From positions 992,001-1,056,000 of the forward strand of contig NC_019751.1 in assembly GCF_000317435.1 (NCBI RefSeq): a stretch of 64,000 bases of DNA. The letters run 5' to 3'. A program made the translations under genes and the position numbers. The notes below the pieces were generated by a model. It saw only the letters and a list, made by a program, of their open reading frames with translations, was not told the origin of the DNA and searched no databases. The DNA is from Calothrix sp. PCC 6303. GTDB lineage: Bacteria; Cyanobacteriota; Cyanobacteriia; Cyanobacteriales; Nostocaceae. Shown one piece after another: positions 37,095 to 46,386 of the stretch; within the stretch, counting starts at the first letter, position 1, and the number at the start of each line of letters is the position of its first letter.

Positions 37095-37727
37095 CTACAC
37101 ATCATTTAGGGGAGTTTTCAATTTCAGCTTCACATCAGTCCCTTTTTTCATCACAACTTCTCCACCTGGACTCGATAAAACATAAGCGGTAGCAGCAGCA
37201 CCACCTGCTAATGCGCCATGTTTGAAATTAGTTTTATTTCCGGCAAAATGACCAGCTGTTGCACCACCTAAGATAATTCCAGCATTTTGGAGAAACTTTC
37301 CTTTAGTTTTGGTTTCAATCTGGGTATTAACTAGACTTGCATCAATTGGCAACTTATCACCATTTTTCAAAATAATGCTATCAAAGACCAAATTCAATTT
37401 AGCTTTTTTGCCTTTTGCAGCTTTAGTAACACCTTCTACATGTCCTTCAATTTTTCCACCTTTAAGAATCGGGTTCCCATTTTTGATTTTCAATACAAAA
37501 GTATCATTATTCCGGTTTTTAGCTGTGGAAATTTCTTGTTGAAGATCTGTATTAAAAGTTGTCCCAGCAGCAACAATCACTTTGCTTTGTTTTGAGTTGT
37601 TATTGGTAATGAGCTTAGTATTGGTGTTACCATTACTAGTAGTGTTAGTAGTTTTTGGGGAACCACACCCAACTATACCCACTATTAAAGTGGTACTCAG
37701 AATAGCTGTCGTAATTAGTTTTTTCAT
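37095..37727 (-). CDS. Putative lipoprotein with glycine-zipper-like segment
   Basis: 210 residues. The N-terminus has a lipobox (LIVGIVGCGS, Cys21), so it is probably lipid-anchored. A Thr/Asn-rich linker (about 25-48) is followed by a beta-rich domain (VIVAAGTTFNTDLQQEISTAKNRNNDTFVLKIKNG). Residues 150-185 have alternating small residues (GIILGGATAGHFAG ... GALAGGAAATAYVL), like a glycine zipper. No enzyme motif. Function unknown; monocistronic. Confidence 0.8.
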   Translation of the reverse strand: MKKLITTAILSTTLIVGIVGCGSPKTTNTTSNGNTNTKLITNNNSKQSKVIVAAGTTFNTDLQQEISTAKNRNNDTFVLKIKNGNPILKGGKIEGHVEGVTKAAKGKKAKLNLVFDSIILKNGDKLPIDASLVNTQIETKTKGKFLQNAGIILGGATAGHFAGNKTNFKHGALAGGAAATAYVLSSPGGEVVMKKGTDVKLKLKTPLNDV

Positions 37728-37916
37728 TGTTGACTCGCAAAGAGTTAAATATTACTAAAATTTGATTGGAAATATATTACATTAACTTGGGATAATTTAC
37801 TGTATTTTGTACATATTTAAACAGTTTAGATTTGAAGTTACAAAATATCAATATTTTTTGCAATACTTACTGATCCAAATGTAAAATTAGTTGAAATTTA
37901 GTGAATATTTGTGAAA

Positions 37917-39251
37917 ATGAATCCTAATTTCAACTTTTTTCAACAATGGTATCCGTTATCACCAGTAGAAGACTTAGAGAAAGATAGACCCATACCTGTG
38001 AAAGTATTGGGGATTAATCTAGTGATTTGGAAACCCCTATCATCAGAGACTTTCCAAGTATTTTTAGATGAATGTCCTCATCGTTTGGCACCTCTGAGTG
38101 AAGGCAGAATTGATGATCAAACTGGTAACTTGATGTGTAGTTATCATGGTTGGCAATTTGATTCCCAGGGAAGTTGTACCCATATTCCCCAAGCAGAAAA
38201 AGCGGAAATTATAGCTAAAAATCAAGATAATTTTTGTGTGACTTCCTTTCCAGTGCGTGAAGAACAGGATTTACTTTGGGTATGGTTAGATCTAAACTCG
38301 GTGGATATTGCTGCAACTACAAAGTTACCTTTATCACCACTAGTAGATGCAAGTAAAGGATTTGTTTGGTCTTCGTTTGTCCGTGATTTAGAGTATGATT
38401 GGCAAACATTAGTGGAAAATGTTGCCGATCCCAGTCATGTACCTTTTGCCCATCATGGAGTACAAGGAAACCGTGACAAAGCTAAACCAATATTAATGCA
38501 GGTTAAAGATTCGCAAGCGGATATAATTGAAGTGGAAACGGTTGGCAACTTTTCTGTTCCTACTAAAATTACTTTTGAACCACCTTGTCGTTTGGAATAT
38601 GCAATTCAATTCGGTGGTGAAGATAAGCAAATGGGACTTGTGACTTACTGTATTCCCATATCTCCCGGAAAATCAAGACTAGTTGCTCAATTTCCGCGCA
38701 ATTTTGCCAAACGTGCACACAAACTGACACCAAGATGGTGGGATCATATTAATAATCGCAACTTGGTGATTGATGGGGATATGATTTTGTTACGTCAACA
38801 AGAACAATTATTGCAGCAGCATCAAAGAACTGAAAGCTGGAAAACTGCCTACAAACTACCAACAGGTGCCGATCGTTTGGTGATAGAATATCGCAATTGG
38901 TTTGATCGGTATTGTGGTGGAAAGTTACCTTGGGAGAAAGTTGGGTTGAATGGTGAAATTCCCCAAACTACTCAAAGTCGTCAAGAGACTTTAGATCGCT
39001 ATACCCAACATACGCAACACTGTAGTAGTTGTCGTGGTGCGTTGAAAAATATTCAGAATATCCAAAAGTTTTTGTTGGGATATTTTACTATCAGTGTTGC
39101 AGTGGTTGGATTGCTTCCAGATGCGATACGCTTGCCTGTGGGTTTACCATTAATTTTACTGGCTTTACTGTGTTTGGGAGGATATGTTGGGTTGAAATTT
39201 TGGTTAGAACCGAAATTTTATTTTGTGGATTATGTGCATTCAGAAAAATAA
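37917..39251 (+). CDS. Rieske oxygenase of the pheophorbide a oxygenase (PaO/Tic55) group
   Basis: About 444 residues (GTG at 37911 would add two). The Rieske [2Fe-2S] site is CPHR (Cys55, His57) and CSYHGW (Cys76, His79) in 37911 numbering. The mononuclear iron site is NVADPSHVPFAHHG. The C-terminal region has CSSC and two hydrophobic helices (about 385-430), as in PaO, Tic55 and ACD1 relatives that bind thylakoid or envelope membranes. The substrate is probably a tetrapyrrole or other aromatic, but the cyanobacterial members are poorly defined. trpS follows after 84 bp. Confidence 0.85.
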   Translation: MNPNFNFFQQWYPLSPVEDLEKDRPIPVKVLGINLVIWKPLSSETFQVFLDECPHRLAPLSEGRIDDQTGNLMCSYHGWQFDSQGSCTHIPQAEKAEIIAKNQDNFCVTSFPVREEQDLLWVWLDLNSVDIAATTKLPLSPLVDASKGFVWSSFVRDLEYDWQTLVENVADPSHVPFAHHGVQGNRDKAKPILMQVKDSQADIIEVETVGNFSVPTKITFEPPCRLEYAIQFGGEDKQMGLVTYCIPISPGKSRLVAQFPRNFAKRAHKLTPRWWDHINNRNLVIDGDMILLRQQEQLLQQHQRTESWKTAYKLPTGADRLVIEYRNWFDRYCGGKLPWEKVGLNGEIPQTTQSRQETLDRYTQHTQHCSSCRGALKNIQNIQKFLLGYFTISVAVVGLLPDAIRLPVGLPLILLALLCLGGYVGLKFWLEPKFYFVDYVHSEK

Positions 39252-39335
39252 CTCAGAAAACCCAGTTTCTCAACAAAAGAAAATGGCACAATAAAACCTG
39301 TTTGATTAATGCATTAATAATTTAAACTCAAATCT

Positions 39336-40343
39336 ATGGGTAGGCAACGTATTTTATCTGGAGTTCAACCGACTGGTAACTTGCACTTGGGTAACTATTT
39401 TGGGGCAATTCGCAACTGGGTAGAAATCCAAAGTCAATATGATAACTATTATTGTGTGGTGGATTTACATGCAATTACAGTTCCCCACAATCCTGCAACA
39501 TTGGCTCAAGACACTTATGCGATCGCTGCTTTGTATTTAGCCTGTGGAATCGATCTCCAATATTCTACCATCTTTGTGCAGTCTCACGTTTCGGCACACA
39601 GTGAGCTAGCTTGGTTGCTTAACTGTATCACTCCTCTTAACTGGTTGGAAGACATGATCCAATTTAAGGAGAAAAGAATTAAACAAGGGGAAAGTGTCGG
39701 TATGGGTTTGCTGGATTATCCCGTACTTATGGCTGCTGATATTTTACTCTATCAAGCAGATAAGGTTCCTGTTGGAGAAGATCAAAAACAACACCTGGAA
39801 TTGACAAGGGATATTGTCGATAGGTTCAATCATCAATTTGGTAAGGGTAAAAAAGTGATCAAGTCACCTGAACCGATGATTCGTAAAGATGGGGCAAGGG
39901 TGATGAGTTTAACAGATGGGACTAGGAAAATGTCGAAATCTGACCCTTCCGAACTTAGTCGCATCAATATTTTAGATTCTGCTGACGAAATTACCAAAAA
40001 AATCAAAAAATGTAAAACAGACCCCATCGCTGGGTTAACATTTGATGATTCAGAACGTCCAGAATGTCATAATTTGCTCACAATCTACATGTTGCTTTCA
40101 GGGAAAACAAAGGACGAAGTAACCGCAGAATGTGGAGATATGCGTTGGGGTGATTTTAAAAAGCTGTTGACGGAAACTGCCATTAATTCTTTGCAACCAA
40201 TTCAGGAAAAGTATGCCGAAGTCATAGCAGAAAAAGGTTATTTGGATGAGATTTTAAGGGAAGGGAGGCAAAAAGCCGCTGAAATTGCCAATCAAACTTT
40301 AGAAGATGTGAAAGTTGCTATGGGTTATTCTTTACCAATGTAA
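39336..40343 (+). CDS. trpS: Tryptophanyl-tRNA synthetase
   Basis: 335 residues, class I synthetase. The HIGH-like motif is PTGNLHLGNYFG near the N-terminus, and the KMSKS loop is RKMSKSDPSE near residue 200. Length matches the bacterial enzyme. It is followed by a perfect 11-bp stem-loop. Confidence 0.97.
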   Translation: MGRQRILSGVQPTGNLHLGNYFGAIRNWVEIQSQYDNYYCVVDLHAITVPHNPATLAQDTYAIAALYLACGIDLQYSTIFVQSHVSAHSELAWLLNCITPLNWLEDMIQFKEKRIKQGESVGMGLLDYPVLMAADILLYQADKVPVGEDQKQHLELTRDIVDRFNHQFGKGKKVIKSPEPMIRKDGARVMSLTDGTRKMSKSDPSELSRINILDSADEITKKIKKCKTDPIAGLTFDDSERPECHNLLTIYMLLSGKTKDEVTAECGDMRWGDFKKLLTETAINSLQPIQEKYAEVIAEKGYLDEILREGRQKAAEIANQTLEDVKVAMGYSLPM

Positions 40344-40349
40344 TTTGTA

Positions 40350-40378
40350 GATGGAGTATGGGTTTTACATACTCCATC
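40350..40378 (+). terminator. Stem-loop after trpS
   Basis: GATGGAGTATG pairs perfectly with CATACTCCATC around a 7-base loop, 7 bases after the stop. No T-run follows, so it may be a processing or protective hairpin rather than a classical terminator. Confidence 0.55.
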
Positions 40379-40483
40379 AAACCACAGCTATATGGGTTCA
40401 AAATCTTCGATCTGAAAAAGTCTTTGAATGGGTTAGGGGGAACTCAAAATAAGAAACAGCTTGATATCTGTTTTTTGTGAGTT

Positions 40484-41749
40484 CTAATAATTTGCTCTTT
40501 TTATATCTCTTTTTTCTTGATATAAACTCTTTTCAATTGTTCCTTCTGTGGCTAATTGTCCGAGAGCACCTGACACCATCAATTTGGGTAAATCTTCTAT
40601 ATCTTTTAATTTTGTTAATCTACTTTCTCCTGTGGATGCGTCTCGATGGGCGACAATTACATATGGGACTATTTCATCTCCAAATGCATCTAAAAGTGCA
40701 GAATTATGAGTAGTAACCAAAAGATCAATTTGGCGTTTTTGTCCAATTTCTCGTAGCATTCTAGCTAATAGTTCGGTGCGGGAAGGATGCAAACCATTAT
40801 CAACATCTTCGATGATTAATTGGCTCCGTTCTGGAATTGTTAGAAGTGCTACCATGATGGCAATAAATCGTAGGGTACCATCTGACATACTCCGAGCATC
40901 GACTTCTTGAATTTCACCGTTTACCCACTCTTCCTCGCAATATAACATAGCATCACCACTATGTCTGCCAACTCTTTCTGCCCAAACTTTGATGATATTT
41001 CCAGATGGTAAACCACGGGCATAATCTGTTAATATTTCTTCGACTTCATCTTGTTTTCTGGCAGATAAATCAGCGATGACTCCAGCAATATTAGCAGCAT
41101 CACTTTCTAAGGTTTTGGAAAGTTTGGAGTAATCTCGCATCTTCGCAGGAACAGGATTAAATACGTAGATTTTTTTGAGGTGATCAACCACTAAGTTAAC
41201 TTCATTGACATTATCGAGAATATAGGTATTTTGAAAGTAGGTAAGAATTGATTTATCGTTATTAGGAAGTGTCCAGCGGGCATTTTTGTAATGGGTAGAA
41301 ATTTTCAGAATATTTTCTCTTTCGTCGTGGAAATCAATGTAACTATTGATAAAATCCCGTTCAAAAATGATAGTTTTTAGATCTCTTTGATACTCTCTAC
41401 AGGTAATTTTCTCTTCCAAAATTAAAGCATCAGGTTTAGTTTCAACTGTGTTGCTATATAGATAGTCAACTTGTTTTCCTTCACCCTCTACCAATGCTTT
41501 AATTGTAAACTCAGATTCAGGTTTAAGTGCTGCCCAATTAATTCCTCCACGGATTGGGGGAATGATTTTGTCTCCTGCTAATGCTGTTTCTACTTTATAC
41601 CCATCAACCGTGCGTCGGAGGAATTCAAATGCTTCAACTAGATTTGATTTTCCGCTAGCATTTGTACCTACTAAAACCGTGAGTGGGTATAGCGGCATTT
41701 CGGCATAACGAAAACTTTTCCAGTTCTTGAGGAAGAGTCGTTTGAGCAT
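40484..41749 (-). CDS. AAA-type ATPase of the RecF/OLD-like group (AAA_21)
   Basis: 421 residues from the ATG at 41749 (GTG at 41761 possible). SMC-like ATPase: Walker A VLVGTNASGKSNL near the N-terminus, signature-like SMSDGTLRFIAI, Walker B LIIEDVDNGLHP, and the His switch VTTHNSALL. No TOPRIM nuclease domain follows and no partner nuclease gene adjoins, so it is not a standard OLD or Gabija pair. Stand-alone members are common and of unknown role. Confidence 0.8.
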   Translation of the reverse strand: MLKRLFLKNWKSFRYAEMPLYPLTVLVGTNASGKSNLVEAFEFLRRTVDGYKVETALAGDKIIPPIRGGINWAALKPESEFTIKALVEGEGKQVDYLYSNTVETKPDALILEEKITCREYQRDLKTIIFERDFINSYIDFHDERENILKISTHYKNARWTLPNNDKSILTYFQNTYILDNVNEVNLVVDHLKKIYVFNPVPAKMRDYSKLSKTLESDAANIAGVIADLSARKQDEVEEILTDYARGLPSGNIIKVWAERVGRHSGDAMLYCEEEWVNGEIQEVDARSMSDGTLRFIAIMVALLTIPERSQLIIEDVDNGLHPSRTELLARMLREIGQKRQIDLLVTTHNSALLDAFGDEIVPYVIVAHRDASTGESRLTKLKDIEDLPKLMVSGALGQLATEGTIEKSLYQEKRDIKRANY

Positions 41750-41880
41750 AACCCACTTCACTAATATTAATCAGTTATCAGTTATCAGTGAACAGATATA
41801 AGATTGGTTTAAACCTTGCAGTGTATTTATGACTGGTATTGCCTATTAGCTTGCTACTGTTCACTATTTTTATTGTCCTA

Positions 41881-42978
41881 TTAATGTTGTATTAGGACAT
41901 CTGGGTTTTCCTCAAGCTTGATGTTATTTTCCGTCGATTCTAACTGAAATCTACCAATTCTCCAGCTATCTGCTGTACTTTTGATGAAACTTGCTAGGGG
42001 TATGGCAACAATTAAACCAAGTAATCCACCTAATTTTGCCCCCAAAAGAAGGGAAACAACTACCCAGACGGAATTTAAACCTGTTAAACCACCAATTAAA
42101 CGTGGTGCAACTAGGTTAGAATTTACCTGGTCGATGGAAAATGCGATCGCTAAAACTTCCAAACCTAGCCAAATATTCTGTAACCCTACTAAAGATGCCA
42201 CTATCACTATGCCGATACCTGTACCAAAAGGGAATAGTGAAAATAAACCAATGGTTAAGCCAAATAGTAAGGCTAAAGGAACTTTCAAGGCTAAAAAAGC
42301 CAGAATTAAGGTAATTGAAAGGATTCCCCCGACGATTGCTTGTCCAATAAAATAATTATGAAAATCTTCCCGCAATAATTCTCTCACTTGGACACTAATA
42401 TGTGGCGGAAACCACAGAAAAATTCCATCCCAAAGTTTTTCGCCACTTAAAACTAAGTAAATAGTTAAAACTACGGTGAGGACAACATTTACTAAGGTGC
42501 CAATTGTATCCACTGCAAAACTCAAAACTTTTCCTGTGACTGATTGCAGTTGACTAGAAACACGATCTAAAAGTTGTGTAGGTAAATTACTTAATTCAGA
42601 CGGTAACTTTTGATTTGCTGCCCAAGTTTGTAATGCTTGGAGTTGCTCTGTTCCTGAATCAATCCAAGCTGGTAAATAAGTTGCTAGTTCATTAATTTGC
42701 TCAATAATTAATGGTACTAAGCTAATTCCTAACACGGCGATAATAATAATAGTTAGGAGTAATACTCCACTAATGGCAAAGTTACGCTTAATGCCTTGGC
42801 TTTGAAAAAAATGAATCGGATAATCTAGCACAAATGCTAGGAGAATGGCTGCAACAAAGATGTTAATTAATGGTTGAAAGTATTGAACCACTTGTAAAAG
42901 TACCCAACCATTGAGAATAATCAGGGGAAAAGCAAGACTAATACTTAACCATCGAGGAAATTGGCTTTGAGTTTGCAT
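41881..42978 (-). CDS. AI-2E-family (PerM-like) membrane permease
   Basis: 365 residues. About eight predicted membrane helices arranged as in the AI-2E/UPF0118 family: two N-terminal helices, a third at about 70-90, a long amphipathic region (about 100-165), then a helix cluster with GQAIVGGILS and LLFGLTIGLFSLFPFGTGIGIVIVA, and the C-terminal PRLIGGLTGLNSVWVVVSLLLGAKLGGLLGLIVAIPLAS, which is highly typical. Substrates differ within the family (autoinducer-2, ions), so no specific cargo is assigned. Confidence 0.88.
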   Translation of the reverse strand: MQTQSQFPRWLSISLAFPLIILNGWVLLQVVQYFQPLINIFVAAILLAFVLDYPIHFFQSQGIKRNFAISGVLLLTIIIIAVLGISLVPLIIEQINELATYLPAWIDSGTEQLQALQTWAANQKLPSELSNLPTQLLDRVSSQLQSVTGKVLSFAVDTIGTLVNVVLTVVLTIYLVLSGEKLWDGIFLWFPPHISVQVRELLREDFHNYFIGQAIVGGILSITLILAFLALKVPLALLFGLTIGLFSLFPFGTGIGIVIVASLVGLQNIWLGLEVLAIAFSIDQVNSNLVAPRLIGGLTGLNSVWVVVSLLLGAKLGGLLGLIVAIPLASFIKSTADSWRIGRFQLESTENNIKLEENPDVLIQH

Positions 42979-43192
42979 GGAATCGTCAGGGTATAAAGGT
43001 TAGGAACTTTTGAATCAAAAACATTGAATCATCAAGGACTGGAATTCCCAATCTCCAGAATATTCTCTGCTGAAGTCAGGCTGTTAGGGCGGAATTCAAC
43101 AAAACTCAATTATTTATTGACAAAGCTATTTATTTCGGTAATAATTTGAGATCGTTGAATAAACAAGTCTAATTAAATATAAATAATTGCTA

Positions 43193-43274
43193 GCGGGACT
43201 GGCGGAATTGGTAGACGCGCATGATTCAGGTTCATGTGCCGCAAGGCTTCCGGGTTCGAGTCCCGGGTTCCGCA
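43193..43274 (+). tRNA. tRNA-Leu (CAG)
   Basis: 82 bases, CCA not encoded. The acceptor stem GCGGGAC pairs with GTTCCGC with one G-U, the anticodon arm is CATGA-TTCAGGT-TCATG with anticodon CAG, the long variable arm is typical of class II tRNAs, and the T arm CCGGG-TTCGAGT-CCCGG is perfect. Confidence 0.97.
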
Positions 43275-43351
43275 TAGTTATTTTATAAGCTAGGGGTAAA
43301 AGGTTAAACTGTTCTTTGATTGGTTTTTCACTTATTTCTCCTGGCTTTTTG

Positions 43352-44143
43352 ATGATTACAAGTTTACAAAATTCGTTGGTTAAACAGGTTCGGAAGTTAC
43401 ATTCTGCGAAAGAGCGCCACAAACAGGAACTGTTTTTGTTAGAAGGGACGCATCTATTGGAAGAAGCGCTAACCACTGCTTACCCTTTAAGTGTCGTTTG
43501 TTGTACAGAACAATGGCAGGAATCTCATCCCCAACTTTGGGAACAGGTTTGTAGTTATTCTCCCGATGATGATTATCGAGTGGAATTGGTGAGCGATGAT
43601 GTAATTAAGGGGATGGCAACGACAGTTCAACCTGATGGGGTGATTGCGATCGCACAACGAAACAACCTCAACAAAACGATTCCTTTTGCAGGTTTATTAT
43701 TAGCCTTAGCAACAATTCAAGATCCTGGCAATCTGGGAACCATGATTCGGACAGCTACCGCAGCTGGAGTTTCCGGGTTGTATGTCAGCCGTGATAGTGT
43801 TGATTTGGATAACCCAAAAGTGTTAAGGGCTTCGGCTGGACAATGGTTTAAGTTACCAATGGCTGTGAGTGAAGATTTGCTAGAGACGGTGCAGCTAGCG
43901 AAAAATGCGGGGATGCAAATTGTGGGGACTTTGCCCACTGCGAAGATGACTTACTGGGATGTGGATTGGTGTCAACCAACTTTGATTCTGTTGGGAAATG
44001 AAGGTGCTGGTTTACCTGCTGATTTAGCAGCTATGGCTGATTTGGAAGTGACGATTCCTGTGGGTGGAAATGTGGAATCTTTGAATGTAGCGATCGCATG
44101 TGCTTTGATGTTGTATGAGGCAAAGCGGCAGTGTCGGGGTTGA
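43352..44143 (+). CDS. RNA 2'-O-methyltransferase, SpoU/TrmH family
   Basis: 263 residues from the ATG at 43352. N-terminal substrate-binding region (VKQVRKLHSAKERHKQELFLLEGTHLLEEAL) then the SPOUT knot with motif 1 ATIQDPGNLGTMIRTATAAGVSGLYVS, motif 2 LILLGNEGAGLPADL and motif 3 IPVGGNVESLNVAIACALMLYEAKRQ. This fits RlmB/TsnR-type enzymes that methylate rRNA or tRNA ribose; the exact target cannot be told. It follows the tRNA gene by 77 bp. Confidence 0.92.
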   Translation: MITSLQNSLVKQVRKLHSAKERHKQELFLLEGTHLLEEALTTAYPLSVVCCTEQWQESHPQLWEQVCSYSPDDDYRVELVSDDVIKGMATTVQPDGVIAIAQRNNLNKTIPFAGLLLALATIQDPGNLGTMIRTATAAGVSGLYVSRDSVDLDNPKVLRASAGQWFKLPMAVSEDLLETVQLAKNAGMQIVGTLPTAKMTYWDVDWCQPTLILLGNEGAGLPADLAAMADLEVTIPVGGNVESLNVAIACALMLYEAKRQCRG

Positions 44144-44160
44144 GAGGAAGAGGAAGATTT

Positions 44161-44203
44161 TAACGCAGAGAAGCGCGGAGGTAAGCGCAGAGAAACGCAG
44201 AGG
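44161..44203. repeat. GCAGAGG-type dispersed repeat, gap copy
   Basis: TAACGCAGAGAAGCGCGGAG followed by a further GCGCAGAG and CGCAGAGG unit. Same family as the copies in hyuA and around the GxxExxY gene. Confidence 0.7.
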
Positions 44204-44206
44204 GTT

Positions 44207-44410
44207 TTAGCTTGTTTTTTTGTTTTTTTCCTGATTTTCTAGAAATTGCTCGATGTCGGCAACTGCATCTTCCCATGTCGCTAAGTCGATTTTTTTTTCT
44301 TCTGGGAGTGCGGTTGCGGTTTCTTCAGCTTCTTGGAGAATTTCTTCTAGTTCGTTGAGGGATTTGAGGAATTCTTGCTCATCAGGGATGTGGTGTTGGT
44401 TTGGCTCCAT
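44207..44410 (-). CDS. Small acidic hypothetical protein
   Basis: 67 residues, very acidic and helical (EQEFLKSLNELEEILQEAEETA ... WEDAVADIEQFLENQEKNKK). No known motif recognised. The regular heptad-like Leu spacing at 15-30 suggests a coiled coil or helical hairpin. The composition is too biased for a chance ORF, and the start is an ATG; function unknown. Confidence 0.65.
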   Translation of the reverse strand: MEPNQHHIPDEQEFLKSLNELEEILQEAEETATALPEEKKIDLATWEDAVADIEQFLENQEKNKKTS

Positions 44411-44731
44411 AGTTTTAATATAAATTTATTCAAGTTTAAGTGCTAACTGCTGTCTTAAATTTACATTGTGAATAGCTTGATGGCAAAGTCAATTTTTAAA
44501 GTTTGGTGATGCAGTGTGGGAATGTTTTGATCTAAGAATTTGCCAAATTGGTTTGAATGTTTATTGCAAATATACCGATTCATGGGACATGAATATGGCG
44601 TGAATATGGTGAGGTTGCCCGCACCTTCTCCAACCCTGCGGATTTTACTGAATTTGTTAGACTAATCACCAGGACATATCCAGTGTAAAACCCAAACCCT
44701 AGGTTTATCGCGTCAGCAAACGAGGCTACTC
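44411..44731. other. 321-bp gap upstream of tldD
   Basis: No ORF or repeat recognised apart from a short direct repeat GAATATGG (near 44590 and 44602). It should contain the tldD promoter and that of the small acidic gene. Confidence 0.35.
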
Positions 44732-46204
44732 ATGTTAACAAACAGCTTACTCCTTTCTTCAGAACTTCCCACCCTCCAATACTCATCCACCTCCGAACGG
44801 TTTGATGAGACATGGGAAGCGCCCCTAGCAACGCTTCTAGGACTAGGACGCGCCGCTGGTGCCGATTTTATCGAATTTTTCTTAGAACGTGTTAATTACA
44901 TCAGTAGCCTTGCCGAAGAAGACGCAATTACCAGCATTACCCCCCGTCTTTCCACAGGTGCGGGTGTGCGAGTATTTCGTGGTAAAGCTGACTGCTACGT
45001 TAGCACCAACGATATTACCTTCACCGGGTTAAAAGCAGCCTTAGAAAAAGCCCTCTCCATCATGGGATTGCAGCTACCTGCACCCAACGCTTTCATCCCC
45101 GAAATTAACTTAGAACTACTACGGGACTACGCAAGCAAACGGGGTAAAGATGCCTGGTTGCCCCTTTGTAGTAGCATCCGTGACATGGGAGAAATCCTCC
45201 TCGAAGGAACTGCAACCTTAGAAAAAACCGCCAAACATATCCAATCTCGACGTGCTTCCTACTTCCGCGACTGGCAAGAAGTTTTAGTTGCAGCCAGCGA
45301 CGGTACATTTGCCCGTGATATTCGCCTCACCCAATCAGTGGGTTTTAACCTACTTTGTGCCGACGGATCTAATCGTAGCTCAATAGGCGATCGCGCTGGC
45401 AATACAAGTGACCCAAACTTCCTTCGCACCTGGGATTACAACCAAGCAGCAGAAAAACTCAGCGAGTCAGCGGGAAAAATGCTGTATGCAGATTATGTAG
45501 AATCAGGAACCTATCCCGTGATTATGGCGAATCACTTTGGTGGCGTAATTTTCCACGAAGCTTGCGGACACCTCTTGGAAACCACCCAAATCGAACGTAA
45601 AACCACCCCCTTCGCCGACAAAAAAGGTGAAAAAATCGCCCATGAAAGCCTCACCGCATGGGATGAAGGACGCACCGACAACGCCTTTGGCACCATAGAT
45701 ATGGATGACGAAGGAATGCCCGCCCAACGGACATTACTTATTGAAAAAGGTATATTAAAAAACTTTCTCTCAGACCGTACAGGCTCAGTTCGTACCGGGC
45801 ATCCCCGCACAGGTAGCGGTCGTCGCCAAGGATTCAACTTCGCCGCCGCCAGTAGAATGCGTAACACCTACATCGCCACAGGCGACTACACCACCGAACA
45901 AATATTTGCCTCAGTTGATAAAGGCATCTACTGTAAAAAAATGGGAGGAGGCAGCGTTGGAGCCACAGGACAATTTAACTTCAGCGTGGATGAAGCCTAC
46001 CTCATCGAAAACGGCAAAATCACCAAACCCTTAAAAGGAGCCATCCTCATCGGTGAAGCCAAAGAAATCATGAACAAAATCTCCATGTGTTCCCAAGATC
46101 TCGAACTCGCACCGGGCTTCTGCGGCTCCGTCAGCGGTAGCATATACACCACCGTCGGACAACCCCATATCAAGGTTGATTCCATCACCGTCGGCGGGAG
46201 ATAG
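44732..46204 (+). CDS. tldD: TldD metalloprotease subunit
   Basis: 490 residues. TldD and TldE form a zinc protease that degrades unfolded peptides and, in several bacteria, matures RiPPs or removes leader fragments. The catalytic HExxxH motif is [10 protein letters not shown], with the downstream metal-ligand region [16 protein letters not shown]. The N-terminal half has [19 protein letters not shown]. The partner gene tldE follows on the same strand, separated by a repeat-filled 182 bp. A link with the lasso cluster 40 kb away is not implied by the sequence. Confidence 0.94.
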   Translation: MLTNSLLLSSELPTLQYSSTSERFDETWEAPLATLLGLGRAAGADFIEFFLERVNYISSLAEEDAITSITPRLSTGAGVRVFRGKADCYVSTNDITFTGLKAALEKALSIMGLQLPAPNAFIPEINLELLRDYASKRGKDAWLPLCSSIRDMGEILLEGTATLEKTAKHIQSRRASYFRDWQEVLVAASDGTFARDIRLTQSVGFNLLCADGSNRSSIGDRAGNTSDPNFLRTWDYNQAAEKLSESAGKMLYADYVESGTYPVIMANHFGGVIFHEACGHLLETTQIERKTTPFADKKGEKIAHESLTAWDEGRTDNAFGTIDMDDEGMPAQRTLLIEKGILKNFLSDRTGSVRTGHPRTGSGRRQGFNFAAASRMRNTYIATGDYTTEQIFASVDKGIYCKKMGGGSVGATGQFNFSVDEAYLIENGKITKPLKGAILIGEAKEIMNKISMCSQDLELAPGFCGSVSGSIYTTVGQPHIKVDSITVGGR

Positions 46205-46386
46205 GGGCAGGGGAGGTAGGGGAAGCAGGGGAGGCAGGGAGCAGGGGGAATAAATACTCTCACTCACTCCCTCCCTCACTCACTCTCTCACTCCCTCCCT
46301 CTCTTCTCTTCTTCCTCTCTGCGTAACTCTGCGCTTCCCTCCGCGCTCCTTTGCGTTAAAACTCCTTTATTTATCTTTTATTCCCT
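46205..46386. repeat. G-rich/C-rich intergenic module before tldE
   Basis: A purine-rich part (repeats of GGGGAGGCAGGG type) leads to GGGGGAATAAATACTCTCAC, a pyrimidine-rich part (CTCACTCCCTCC repeats), and an inverted copy of the GCAGAGG repeat (46313-46361). A similar module without the GCAGAGG part follows tldE at 47735-47843. The G-rich and C-rich halves can pair into a long imperfect hairpin. Confidence 0.6.

Noticed and set aside
40484-41749. OLD/Gabija-type defence ATPase
   Set aside because: No TOPRIM domain and no UvrD-like helicase or nuclease partner next to it; its neighbours are housekeeping genes.
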